Part shown: in pieces, positions 1 to 10,967 of the stretch
Numbering within the stretch: position 1 is the first letter of the stretch
Layout: each line of letters begins with the position of its first letter
Position numbers and translations under genes: made by a program
DNA from: Wuchereria bancrofti
Lineage: Eukaryota; Nematoda; Chromadorea; Rhabditida; Onchocercidae
Direction: 5' to 3'
Assembly (NCBI GenBank): GCA_005281725.1
Contig: SSBO01000014.1
Coordinates: 1,959,292-2,023,291, forward strand
DNA length: 64,000 nucleotides
The notes under the pieces: generated by a model
Seen by the model: the letters and a program-made list of their open reading frames with translations, nothing else
Database searches by the model: none
Told to the model about the DNA's origin: nothing

Positions 1-2684
1 TGATAGATGGGAGTGGAAGGTGCTGAGCTGGGAACTAGTTTTGACGGAAGATTCTTATCACTGCTTGCTTGCTCTCTTTTCAAAGATCACACCTTTCCTT
101 CGGTTCAGTTCACCTTCACCTCAGGTTTTTTGTTTAGCTGAATCGGAACAATTAATCAACATTTCCTGTCTTAGACATTCAATCACATTAGCTGTTCCAA
201 TGAATTATTTACCGTTTATGTGAAATATTTTTCGAAATCTCTCCTCATTTGTTGTACTTTATAAAATGTAAAATTTCAATCATAAATTTCAACAGTTTCT
301 TTTTTTAATTTCTTCAAGTCTTTATAAGAAAGCTAACAATTTTCTAAATTTATCTTTTGAAATAATCTTAAAAAAAACTTCCAAAAGAATTTACTAAATA
401 TGTATGCAAAATATCAGAAAGTTGGGCAACGTCTTTACAAAATAAATATAAAGCATTGTCAAACGAGTGATTCAGTGTGACGAGTGATTCACTGTCCTGA
501 AAAGTGGGGAAATGACGGGTGGCTGAGAAGCGATCAATTCGAATGATAATACTGGCAGATAACTGACTACACTAATTATTTCAAGCCATTAATTAACTAA
601 CTAACCATTTAATTAATATGAACTCTGACCCTGTCTTTTCCAAATAAGTTTCAGTGAAATAAATTTGGTGAGGAAAGAATAAAGCATTGCGAGATGTGAG
701 TAGGAACTGAAGGAAGAGAAGAGCAATCATAGAGAAGAAAGAAAAATATGAAAGGAGTGAAAATAAGATTTGAACTGATTGAAAACATTCGATAACTTTC
801 ACTACGGAATCACAGGTTAAATTAAGCAAGTTCAGCTGGATTTGTCGGGAAAAATTATGTCTCGAGTTTACATGTGTTAATGATGTCGCCCGTGTCACCG
901 ATCTGCTGACTATCCAAGGAGTGTTCAAGGTTGACAGATCAAATCCAATCCATCTTCTTGTTTGGGTTGATCGAGTAGAATTCATCTTCACAACTCTGAC
1001 ATCTTTTTAAATAAAATAAATCTTCCAAAATCACTTTTTTCCGTTAGCAAAACGCGGTCATCGAGAATAATCCAAATTTGTGATGAGATTCCAATAATGT
1101 CATAAAAATTTCTGAACCATAAATGTATTCATGCATGCATTTACAACTTCCACTTTATGTATAAAATTAGTAACACTTCACTGATTATATTGCCACGAGA
1201 ACAGAGAACAGTGACATTTCAGGCAAGAAAAATTTCAGACAAGATTTCACAGTCTTTTTTCGTTTGGAAATTTTGGAATATTCATTTCATGAACCGCAAT
1301 TTAAGGAACACATTTTCAAAATAGCTTGAAGTGGTGTGGGAATGACAAAGATAGTTTAAATTTGTCAGAGTTATCTCTGCTTTTTCACAACAGAGACAAC
1401 TCTAAAGGAGATGACATACTTATCCACCGAAACATGAAAGGTATTTCGTTTTCCACAACAGGTAAATTCTTCACTTTGATTTGAGTGGAGTGAAGAGGAT
1501 CAATAGTAAAGTATGAGTTGTGACTGTTGGGAGGAGTGATAAGGAGTGATCGAAGAAATGAATGATAATGAACAGTCGAGTTGTAATGCGAGTTCATCCC
1601 TCTTCAACAAATTTCCTTCTTTTCTGCTCTTTCTGGAAAAGTGGACCTGATCAATTTGTTTCTGATGAAACTTTACAGAATGATGTGACATCGATCGCAT
1701 AATCCATCGTTTTCTTTTTTCATTGGTTCTAGCAGCAGTACGTATCTTCAAAAGGTAGGAAATTTCGATTTAATATCTTTCTTCTTTTCCTCTTCTATCT
1801 ATCTAATAAAAGAGGAAAAGGAAAGGAAGTTCAAAAGCTACTGGAAATGAAAAACATTTATCAGTTATGGATAGCATCGGAAAGGAAAGAAAGAGAACCG
1901 GAAAATACATAAAGGAGATGAGATAAGAAGAAGAGTTGATAAAGTCAGGTAAATAGTAGAGAAAGAGGGAGGAAAAGTGAAATATATTAAAGAGAGGAAA
2001 GGAAATGGTAGTAAAATAAGCGATGATAAAACTTTTATAGGCGCTGAAAATGATGAACGCCACGAAATACTTCCACCTTTTCTCCTGGGCACACGTGTAT
2101 ATTTATAGCAGAGTGGGTCCGTCATTTCACGCACGTAACTTACTATGATCACACGTATATGTGATGCGTCAGACGTTGGTAAGAAAAGTAAAAGATGTAT
2201 ATGTGTGACCTAGTGAAAGTGAAATTAGTGTAGAAATTTAAAGAAATGTTAGACAAATGTGTGCGAACAGACTAACATCACTTGAATTGAGGTATTGTCC
2301 AATCTTGGAAACATCTGCTAAATATTTCATATTAATTATCATTTCGTGAACAGAGGGATCATCGATCAGTTGAAGGGATCATTTTTCGGATAAGTAAACG
2401 ATCAAAATTAATGAATAACAGCTGAAAGCAATGAGAGTTATCTGATCACACAAATTTAGGAGAAAACTGTTAGATAAAACGACGTTTAATACATCATACT
2501 GCAACAACTGTTCGATGTACGTTTCGAAATTATTCAATTGCACAAAACCATGAGATGAAGCAAAATGAAAAGCTTTCAAATATTTTGAAATCAAAAATTT
2601 AAGTTCCTAAATCCTTCATATTTTACGATACGTCAGTTGCACTCGTCTGGCTGTCTACACTTGAGTCCCGCAGAATAGGATCAA
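1..2684. other. No supported gene
   Basis: AT-rich sequence with only short open frames. The longest, on the minus strand at 593-991, has no recognisable domain, no clear flanking splice signals and a low-complexity composition rich in Phe, Leu and Ser, so I do not call it. I see no RNA gene. This may be the flank or a long intron of a gene outside the window. Confidence 0.5.
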
Positions 2685-2750
2685 ATCAATGATTAGTGAT
2701 TGGTGGATCAATGATTAGTGATTGGTGGATCAATGATTAGTGATTGGTGG
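2685..2750. repeat. 22-bp minisatellite, three identical copies
   Basis: Three head-to-tail identical units starting ATCAATGATTAG and ending TGGTGG occupy 2685-2706, 2707-2728 and 2729-2750. The array runs directly into the CAGT microsatellite that follows, so the two probably expanded together by slippage or unequal exchange. No coding role is apparent. Confidence 0.95.
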
Positions 2751-2752
2751 AT

Positions 2753-2808
2753 CAGTCAGTCAGTCAGTCAGTCAGTCAGTCAGTCAGTCAGTCAGTCAGT
2801 CAGTCAGT
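2753..2808. repeat. (CAGT)14 microsatellite
   Basis: Fourteen uninterrupted CAGT units. Two reading frames through it stay open and encode Gln-Ser-Val-Ser repeats, but these are by-products of the repeat, not evidence of a gene. A likely polymorphic length marker. Confidence 0.97.
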
Positions 2809-2810
2809 CA

Positions 2811-4756
2811 TCGGTCGTTTACTTAGTCAGTCTTTTTGCCGCCAACTACTTTTGCTTACACAATGGACGACAATATTTCTACATTTCCATCTGTCCCCGT
2901 CCACTCGACCCACCCACCCACCAACCATCCATCCAATACGTACATAATTTGGTTATGTCAACATCGCTATCTTATTCATGTCTTTTCGAGCAGTTGGTGA
3001 CAAGAAAATTTGCAATTTGGACTGAGAAAAAGGACGAAATTTTTGTCATCTTGGAATGATTACATTAAAAATTTGGTCTGTCATGAAAATTAAATGTTAA
3101 AAGTAGAATTGGAATTTAATTCTATTTCAAATGGTGGATTTAATTTTTCGGAAGGTTTCTTCTAACAAGTATATGTCACTGTTTAAAATAGTCCCAACAA
3201 CAGCTGAAAATATCAGATAATGGGGGTAAGACAATGCAACTTCGATCCAAATGCAAGAATAGCATTTGGCAGGATAAGCAAAAGAACTTAAAGTATCTAC
3301 GGTATCTCTCAGAGTTTGAATCTACCTATTCGGGATTAAAATTTCTACTGAAGCATTCTGAACGGAAGTCTGAAGTTCTTAATAACTATTAAATTTATCC
3401 CAGCCAATAGTTTTGGAAAAAAAATTGAAAAAAGTGATGAATGAAGAAGTAAACGAAATAGGAGAGAAAATCGGACTATAGCATTTACAATTTTAAAATA
3501 GCAAATCAAGCAGTAAATGAGAAAAAGTTGAAACAATTAAATAAAACATTAGAAAAAAAAACTTTGTACAACCTGTTGAATACTTGTCAATAATGTTCAT
3601 GCCTACCTGCATGTGCATGATATGCACTCCTGCACAACTCTAATTATATTATGACCTTTGACATCTTTCAGATTTGAGGCAATCTCCACTTTTTCATTCT
3701 ACACCTCGTCGTTCCACTTTAGGACGGCCAGTAAGATAAGCTATGTTTTTTGGTGACGGTTTTATCGACTTCTGTCCACGCAATGAATAATGACTTTTGC
3801 GCAAGACACAAGTCATTGAAATGGAAATGACAATTCCATGAATGATTTATTAGTGATCGCTTCATGTTTTCTTCTAGTCGTTCGTCTCAAAACATCTGTT
3901 TCGTTTATAGGAACGATTATGCGCCATCTGATGGCTAATTGGTATTCGTACCAGTCATCCGATTAGTCATGTATCACTGCACTGCACTGCACTGCACTAT
4001 GACAACTATTTGCGGTATTCAGGAATATGCAAAACGGCCTTCAAATGATCGAATAAAGCGCTTTTGTATTATCAGTTGAACTTACAAAGATTAAGATTTT
4101 AAGTATATATGTCAGGTTGGATAATTATTGATCTAATAAGTGCATGAATCATCCAACGACTTGGATATTGCTTCGATTTAAGCGAGTGATTATGCAGATA
4201 AGCATGCAGCATGCAGCTTGCTTCTTCTTTGGTCAGACAAGAAATAATACCTTCCATTAATTTATTTTGTAGCAATGCTCGTAAAGTATCACAGAACTGA
4301 GGAAACATTGCTGCAATCGTAAATAGCATTACTTTTCATATGCAAACTGATAAATGAGCTAAGCTTCGACGAACTAAGGGAGATGGCAGAGCTATAGCTT
4401 TTCTGATAATAAAAAAGTAAAAGAAGCCAAGCTGCTATAAATGAGGCCAAGCTGTCCATAAATTATTTGGATTTCAAAGAACTGTTGAAGGACTTCTTTT
4501 TCACTTCCACTTGGAGAGAAATGTACTGCGAGAAATATTATTGGCTATAAATAGACATTGTTTCAATGTTAAATGTAACTTTCAACAAGTTTAGAAAAGA
4601 CAAGTTTAGTATATTTCAGCCTGACAGAACTTTCGATAGTTCGCACTTTGACAATTAATATGTTTGATAAGAATTTTGGTAAGTTCAGCTCTGGAATAAT
4701 GACTGAACATTAGTAATAGATACAAATGAAAGAAATACAATAAATAGAAAAATAAA
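2811..4756. other. Intergenic, no supported gene
   Basis: No convincing exon. Contains a short (CACTG)n run at about 3975-3998. A 76-codon minus-strand frame at 4099-4329 has a balanced composition, but no acceptor, donor or family could be assigned, so it is left uncalled. Confidence 0.5.
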
Positions 4757-4881
4757 CATGCAAAAATGTGACATATTTTTGCACGTACTGTTGTTACGTG
4801 ACAGTATCACGAAAGTCACGAGATACTGTCATGCCACATTTTTGCATGTACTGTTGTTACATGACAGTATTACGTAAGTCA
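4757..4881. repeat. Nested inverted repeat with internal tandem copy
   Basis: Outer perfect 14-bp arms lie at 4757-4770 (CATGCAAAAATGTG) and 4835-4848. Inner perfect 10-bp arms lie at 4799-4808 (TGACAGTATC) and 4822-4831 with a 13-base loop. In addition 4771-4818 is repeated with a few changes at 4836-4881. The arrangement looks like a small, partly duplicated foldback or MITE-like element. No transposase or clear target-site duplication is visible. Confidence 0.7.
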
Positions 4882-7486
4882 GTGCTGGCAGTGAAGGTAC
4901 TTTGATGGTGATTATTCAAGTATTCGGTTATGTCACCATCAGGAAAAAATGTGACGTCAAACATCACGTATTTTGGTCATCCTGTCTGATGACGGTGCTA
5001 ATTTGAATTGCTTCTAAAATTTCTGATTTTGGCAGGTGTTGATTTTCTGATCTCTGACCTCAGCCGTCTTATTTTTTTCGTCTTGCCGAAGCGAAGTTTT
5101 TATATTTATTAATTGGAACTAGAAATTCGTGAGCTTACTGGCTTTCAAAATAATTCAACGCACTGCCGCGCATTGATAAAAAGATTACTTAACATTTTTC
5201 TTTCCTATATTTTGAATTTCCTTAAAATGTATTCAAGTTTAAAATAAGCCTAAGACTTCGTAAGCACAATTTGGTTACAGCAAAAATTAATTATGAATGA
5301 GCGAATCACACAGGATTTCTCTTTTATACATTGTCGCAGGAATTTTTGAAGGATGTTTCCATCTCACACTCTCCTGATAACAAATTTGGTAACAAAATTT
5401 CAGCATGAAAGGAATCTTTTCAATATAAGATGAGGAATAAAATGAAATTGTACTGATTTCCAGAGAAACAATGAAGAAGCAAAAAGGAGTGGATGAAATC
5501 GATATAATTAATTAACTGATATTTTAACAACCTGCAAAGCTTTATCGCACTTCAATTAAAGATGGTCACGAAGAGAATAATCCACCATTTCAAATTATGG
5601 TATTTATTTTGAAGTTGAATGAAAGAAGTCCAAAGAAGTGAAGTGTTCTTTTCTATGATGGCACAATTGCTTGATGAGAATCAAATTAGGAATACAATTG
5701 CATCTCCAGAAAATCAATGGAGCCTTGTTTATTTGGCTAAGCAAGAAATCTAGGAGAGAATTGCTTCATCCTTTTCATCTTAGTATCAGTGACGCCGAGC
5801 CGGAGCGGCTGTAGTTATCAGTGGTTATCAACGTGTCGCAGTGAGTGTAATTCTTGGTCATCAGCACTTCTTCATTAGTGCTCAGATGTGTGAAGGATTT
5901 GACGAGAAGAAAGGAGGAAAAAGATTTAGCAGATGTGACGTACGCTGTCATCGTCACTGTTCATTGGCAGGTGCTGTCGTGAATTTGAAGTAACTTTTTG
6001 GTGAGAAGAGATGATTTGGCTAGTTAAGTTCATTTGACTTACTTTAAGTTTTTAGAACTTGAATTAAACCTTTTGCTTCTTCTTGTCTGCGAGCAAGATC
6101 GACTCAGATATCGTTTATTTTCTTTATAAATGTGAATCGATACAATATACAGTTGAATAATTGAAATTGAAACAGCGAAGGAATGAATGGTGCTGTTGAG
6201 TAGGTGTGGATGAGAAAACTGCTACCAATCGTTTCTTTTTTATTAATTGATCAGAGAAGATTTTTAAAGATGTAGAAAGTGGGCTTGGCTTAGCAGATTA
6301 ATGTTTACAATGAAGACAGATGTACATTTACTATTTGAGATTTAGATAAAGGATTCATTGTTTAAAAAATGGGATATGACAAAGGAATAACGAATTGGTT
6401 AACGAAGTAATGAATCATTAGCATTATTCTAAACACTTAGTGTGCAACAAATATTTTCTCAATTTTCCAACAGGTGCACGTCATGTTTGACTTATCAAAT
6501 CTGATTGCTTCAATTGAAAATTTATTGGCATAAAACGAAAATATAACTGTATTACATAACTGGTGTTGAAATCGTTGAGGAAAGTTGAAGAAGTATTCGT
6601 TTTATTCCTTATCGCAGACTGTGAGGTTGACATATTGCTCAAATACCGGAACCCTTTCTAGCTTTTCCGGAACCGAAGAAATGGAAATGAGATCAACCAC
6701 TGTGCACGCCGTTATAGTATAGTAATTAGCAGACGACTATCACAACAGGTAACAATCATCTGATCATTGGTCTACTAATAATTGCTTATTAAGCATACTT
6801 TACTTAAATAAGCAATTATAATTAGTGAACAGAGTATCATCCGAGGGAGTTAAATTCGAGACTGCAATGTAGACATTAAAGGGTTGAGAGAAGAGGTTGA
6901 AATTCAAGATAAGAGGGAAGTTTGGAGAGACTTTTCTAGCAATAGTTTACTTGAAGAATGGTACTTACTCATAGCATCTTCAGACAGAGTAATGGTCAGA
7001 AATCGAAACATATCGGTGCATTTTGTAGAAGTGGGAAATTTTGAATGTTGGGAAAAATTAAAAGAAAGAACGAAAAGATTTATAATTTCAAAACGTTAAC
7101 ATCGTTTGCTTATCAGTAATAATCAGATGTTTGTTATGAATGGCAAAATTCCAATTTCTTTTATTTTTCGAAGTAGAACATAAGGTTTTAACGAAAGATC
7201 TTTTGAATTTGCTACAACCGTTAGCCATCAAAGGACATTTTGATAATATATGGAGTGAAATAGGATGACAGCCACTCTATTTCATTTATTTCCCCATTCC
7301 CTTCAATAAAATGAAATCAGTCCAGCAAACGACAGCTAATGACCATTTTTCGAATGAAGAAGGATAGGTAAAAACTATCGTATATAAACTAGAAAGGTGC
7401 AAGAATCAGTGTAGTAGTTCAAATTTAGTGTTAAGGCTTTGAACGAAATGCCAATAGGCTTTTTTGGAAGAAAAACAATTTTTCAG
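4882..7486. other. Intergenic, no supported gene
   Basis: Short open frames only. A perfect 12-bp inverted repeat (TAATTGCTTATT at 6779-6790, complement at 6807-6818, 16-base loop) is the only structured element seen. A 71-codon plus frame at 6884-7099 could be an upstream exon of the segment near 7.5 kb, but no splice pair was convincing. Confidence 0.4.
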
Positions 7487-7715
7487 GAAGGAGTAGCTCT
7501 GAAAGAAGAGATCAATAACTTCCGGTATTCAAGCACATGTGAAGTTAGTTTCTAAATCACGTAAATGTCACCTTGAATGTCATCCAGCTTCTCCGTATGC
7601 CTATTTCATGCATGAGAAAACATCGAATTCGATCAATGCCGACCCAAAGTTATCGATTCCATCTATCGCAAGTGAAAAGGAAGAATTGGAATGTACAGCT
7701 GCTTCATTTGTATAA
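7487..7715 (+). CDS. Orphan exon pair, unrecognised protein (partial)
   Basis: I do not recognise this protein. A good acceptor (TTTTTCAG ending about 7486) opens a frame that runs to a GTTAGT donor after a Cys-Glu codon pair near 7541. A CCAG acceptor near 7587 resumes in the same phase and stays open to a strong GTAAGAA donor at 7716. The second part also has a second open frame, with a Ser/Glu/Lys-rich and more natural composition, running from about 7482 to a stop near 7703, so frame choice is unsettled. Start and stop were not found. It could be part of a gene whose other exons lie upstream, or chance open sequence. Confidence 0.3.
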
Positions 7716-8031
7716 AGTAAGAATTGACGTAAATTCGAATTCAATTATTGCAAGTTCGATTCTGTCTCGAAGATGGGAAGTAAATAATAGATCGATGTGA
7801 TATGGCTTTTTAATATATAGAATCAAAAAGAAATGCCACAATTAACAATAATATCAGTGTTTCTCCTTAACCATTAGCACTAACACTAGTGAGCTTGCAG
7901 AAATTTTGGCGCAATTTGCATGAGTAGTACTTGATGGCACTTACATACAACATATTAAACAATTAAGATGGAAATTTATCCCAAACAATTTAATTGAAGA
8001 CAAATTTGGTTAACAATAACTTCTGCCGCAA

Positions 8032-10967
8032 TCAATCTTCGAACCACTCCGGAGGTTTGACAAAGAACACACCGCCATCTGTTGCACAATACGTTGGACA
8101 AACCTGTAATTTTGATTAATTCCACTCATCTGTAATATTCGATTTGTACTTTAATCGAAACTTTTTTGCAATTAGGTAGTAAATATCCAATTACTAATCT
8201 TTCACTTCTTGATTTTACATACAATGAAATTCAGATAATTCTGACATTTCCTCATGATTTATAATGAAAAGAAGTTACTCACGTCGCCGAAATTCGACGA
8301 CAACACAAATAAAGTATGAAAAGATAGTGATGCATCTTCCCTTCTTCAATTTAATTCTTGTGAAATTACGCAAACAGTGTGGGAAAAACTGATCAAGTGA
8401 AGGAAGTGTATGGTTCAACAAAAATGGGAAAATTCTCTTGTAAGCTCCAGAAAAAAAAACGACTAAAATCTCATACTCCAATGTTTCCATCTGGTCCAAC
8501 TTTTCCGACTGGTCCAGGTAATCCAGGGGAACCTCGATTTCCAGACAGTCCATCTTCACCTGGAGGTCCACGTTTACCTGTTGGTCCTGGCGGTCCATCA
8601 ATTCCAGGCATTCCACGCGGTCCTGGAATAGCTACAGTGAGAAATATCAATTCCTAAGTTTCAAAAAACTTTCCCGAGTATCACTGGAATTTTCGAATTT
8701 TCCAACCGAGTGTATACTATAATTACAAAAGCAATTTTTCGCGGTGAAAAGCGAAAGGACAAACCAGGTGGTCCAACTGGTCCAACCTCACCACTTGGAC
8801 CAGGAGGTCCGGGAATGAATGGTGTCGGTGCCGCATCGATCCCTGGATCACCTATGTCTCCGTCCAATCCTGGAATCCCTGGTGGGCCTCTTGGTCCTGT
8901 AGGACCAATTTTTCCATCCTTGCCATTTTTGCCGTGGACACCAGGGATACCTGTTGCACCTTTATCTCCCGGGAATCCCTGAAAAAGATGTCTTTTAGAC
9001 CCAACTTTGTGCCTGGAATATTTTAACAACCAACAAGTTTTTCCCATTATTTGCAGCGCTGAAAAACATCTACAAAAAAAAATCAGTCGCTAATACACTT
9101 CTTGGTTTCCAGCAGGTATTTTTGAAATTCGGAAAGGAAGCTCACCGTTGGTCCTTGTTTCCCTTGTTTACCGACTGGGCATGGGTCGGCACATATCTTT
9201 TTCAGGTCAACTGGTGGCTCACAGGGCATGCGTGCTGGGAATCCAGGAGCTCCCTGGGCACCAGGAGCACCTTTAAGTCCTTTACGGCCAGGCAAACCTT
9301 TAGGTCCAGGCAGAGCAGAACACCTTAAATTTTTTCTGACATTAAGAAAATGAACTTTCTAATTAAGTTTGAAGATTTTAAAGCTTAAATTTTCTAAGTA
9401 GAAAATGAAACATTTAATGCAATTTTTTTTCAAACTCCTATTTTTAAATTTCTCCGTTACTTTAGCTTGTCGATCAAGCGATTTATGAATCACAATCCTA
9501 CTTCCCAATGCTTTAAAGAAATCTTAGGCACCAAACGAAAAAAGTCTTTGAACCGAAATATTTCAAAAACCAATCCTAATTCATACGACATTTTCCTAGA
9601 CATTTTTTCAAAGTATGATATCATACCTGCACTCCCGACCATCGCTGCTTATTTTGGTCATATCACTTTGCATAACTTGTGACGCAGGTGGATGTGTCAC
9701 CGATAATTCTTGGAGATAGTTTGTAGTCGAAGATATGAATCTATAAGTACGGAAAAGTGACGCTTCAGATTGTGCTGCAACCTCTTCAGTGTTATCAAAT
9801 TCCGCGGTTACCACGCCATCATTATGCCAAATGACACTGGAATCTTCTGCCATTTTCCTAATAAGAGACTGTTTGAAATCAATTTCCGCCATTGTCACTT
9901 CGTTTAATTGGCCGACATTTTGCGCAGTTGCATATTCTGGTTCGGCTGTATTCGAAGATGGGGCGTATTTGACGAGAAAAGTTGCTGCTGTTGGCACTTC
10001 TTCGAGTACGTTAATAGGTATGCTGCGAACTTTTCGACTAGCTTGTCGCCATTTGTCCTGACATTTCTCGGAATTTTGAGAGCAATTCAAATACTCGAAT
10101 ATGGTGTTGAACTAAAAGAAAAAAGGTGAAAGATTTGATAGTTCATTTCATGAAATGAAAATGAGAGAGAGAGAGAGAAGATCAGTTCTGACAATACGAA
10201 TTCATCCTTACCGGCAAAGAGTAGAAAATTAATTGGCAAATATTGTATCAGGTGAAACCGATATATGCATTTCGCGGGAATTTTGATTATTGATAACCGA
10301 GAAATTACAAAATTTTGTTTTCTCACCTCCACAGCGCCGCTAGTTTTGTTTCCTGCTTCACCGACATTTCCGCCATAATTTTTATTCATACTAGTGTAAC
10401 CATAAAAATTAAACGCAGTTTCCTGAAAGAGAAAATAGCCGATTCTTTTTTCCAACTTTCCATCTGGAAATCCAGCAATTATTCCCGGTGAATTAGCCGA
10501 ATCCACTGTAACACATTGCGCAGTTTGTTTACTGTTGAAATGCCGCTTTTATTCAATATTGTAATCTATCGGCAACAGCACTTTACGTGTCTGACATTAT
10601 TGTCTGTTGACAAAATTGATTAGGCCTCTAGCTGGTCAGTAAAGCAATTCTATCTAAAGTAGACGTCACCAAGACTGGAAAGAGCCAGTAATCACGTCTT
10701 AGTGGGTCGCAGAAATACGTTGGTATACTTTGTAGGTTGTTTGAAATTAATTTAGCATCGGATGACACTTACAAATCAAAGCATTAAAGTTACCTCGCAG
10801 AAAAAGAAATCATTTTGCAGCTGATAACTGATAGTGCTGATATATCGGTTTACAGTTGGTGTTAGTGCTATGAATGCCACAAACGGCAGAGCAGCGATGA
10901 TAAGCGCAGTGATAATCGCCAACTGATAAGCTCTCTCACGTCCTGTGTCCAAAGCATCCGGATCCAT
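8032..10967 (-). CDS. Cuticle collagen with long N-terminal domain
   Basis: A nematode cuticular collagen, secreted by the hypodermis and assembled as trimers into the cuticle. Exons on the minus strand: 10794-10967, 10327-10545, 9627-10111, 9146-9323, 8765-8978, 8477-8631, 8032-8103, totalling 499 codons (498 aa). Residues about 18-38 are a hydrophobic segment, giving the type II membrane/signal-anchor layout of the cuticle-collagen N domain. About 240 residues of non-collagenous sequence follow, then Gly-X-Y blocks broken by Cys-containing linkers ([13 protein letters not shown]), and a C-terminal Cys knot (CPTYC, then GGVFF). Most cuticle collagens are about 300 aa, so the long region before the first Gly-X-Y block is unusual. 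Uncertainty: exon 2 starts at a poor acceptor (AAAAG); a better TTACAG acceptor at about 10506 would be out of phase with exon 1. Exon 4 uses TTTAAG. Confidence 0.88.

Noticed and set aside
593..991. 132-codon minus-strand frame
   Set aside because: Low-complexity Phe/Leu/Ser composition, no splice signals, no recognisable family.
2718..3059. 113-codon frame with QSVS repeats
   Set aside because: Produced by the CAGT microsatellite; no start context, splice sites or domain.
4099..4329. 76-codon minus frame with balanced composition
   Set aside because: No usable acceptor or donor, no partner exon, no family.
5775..5957. 60-codon minus frame in a locally GC-richer patch
   Set aside because: Could be a terminal exon but nothing upstream joins it; not enough support.
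8379..8982. Plus-strand frames rich in Gly and Pro over the collagen gene
   Set aside because: Antisense of GGT-CCA collagen codons also reads as Gly/Pro-rich. The minus strand has the perfect Gly-X-Y register, splice phases and Cys knot.
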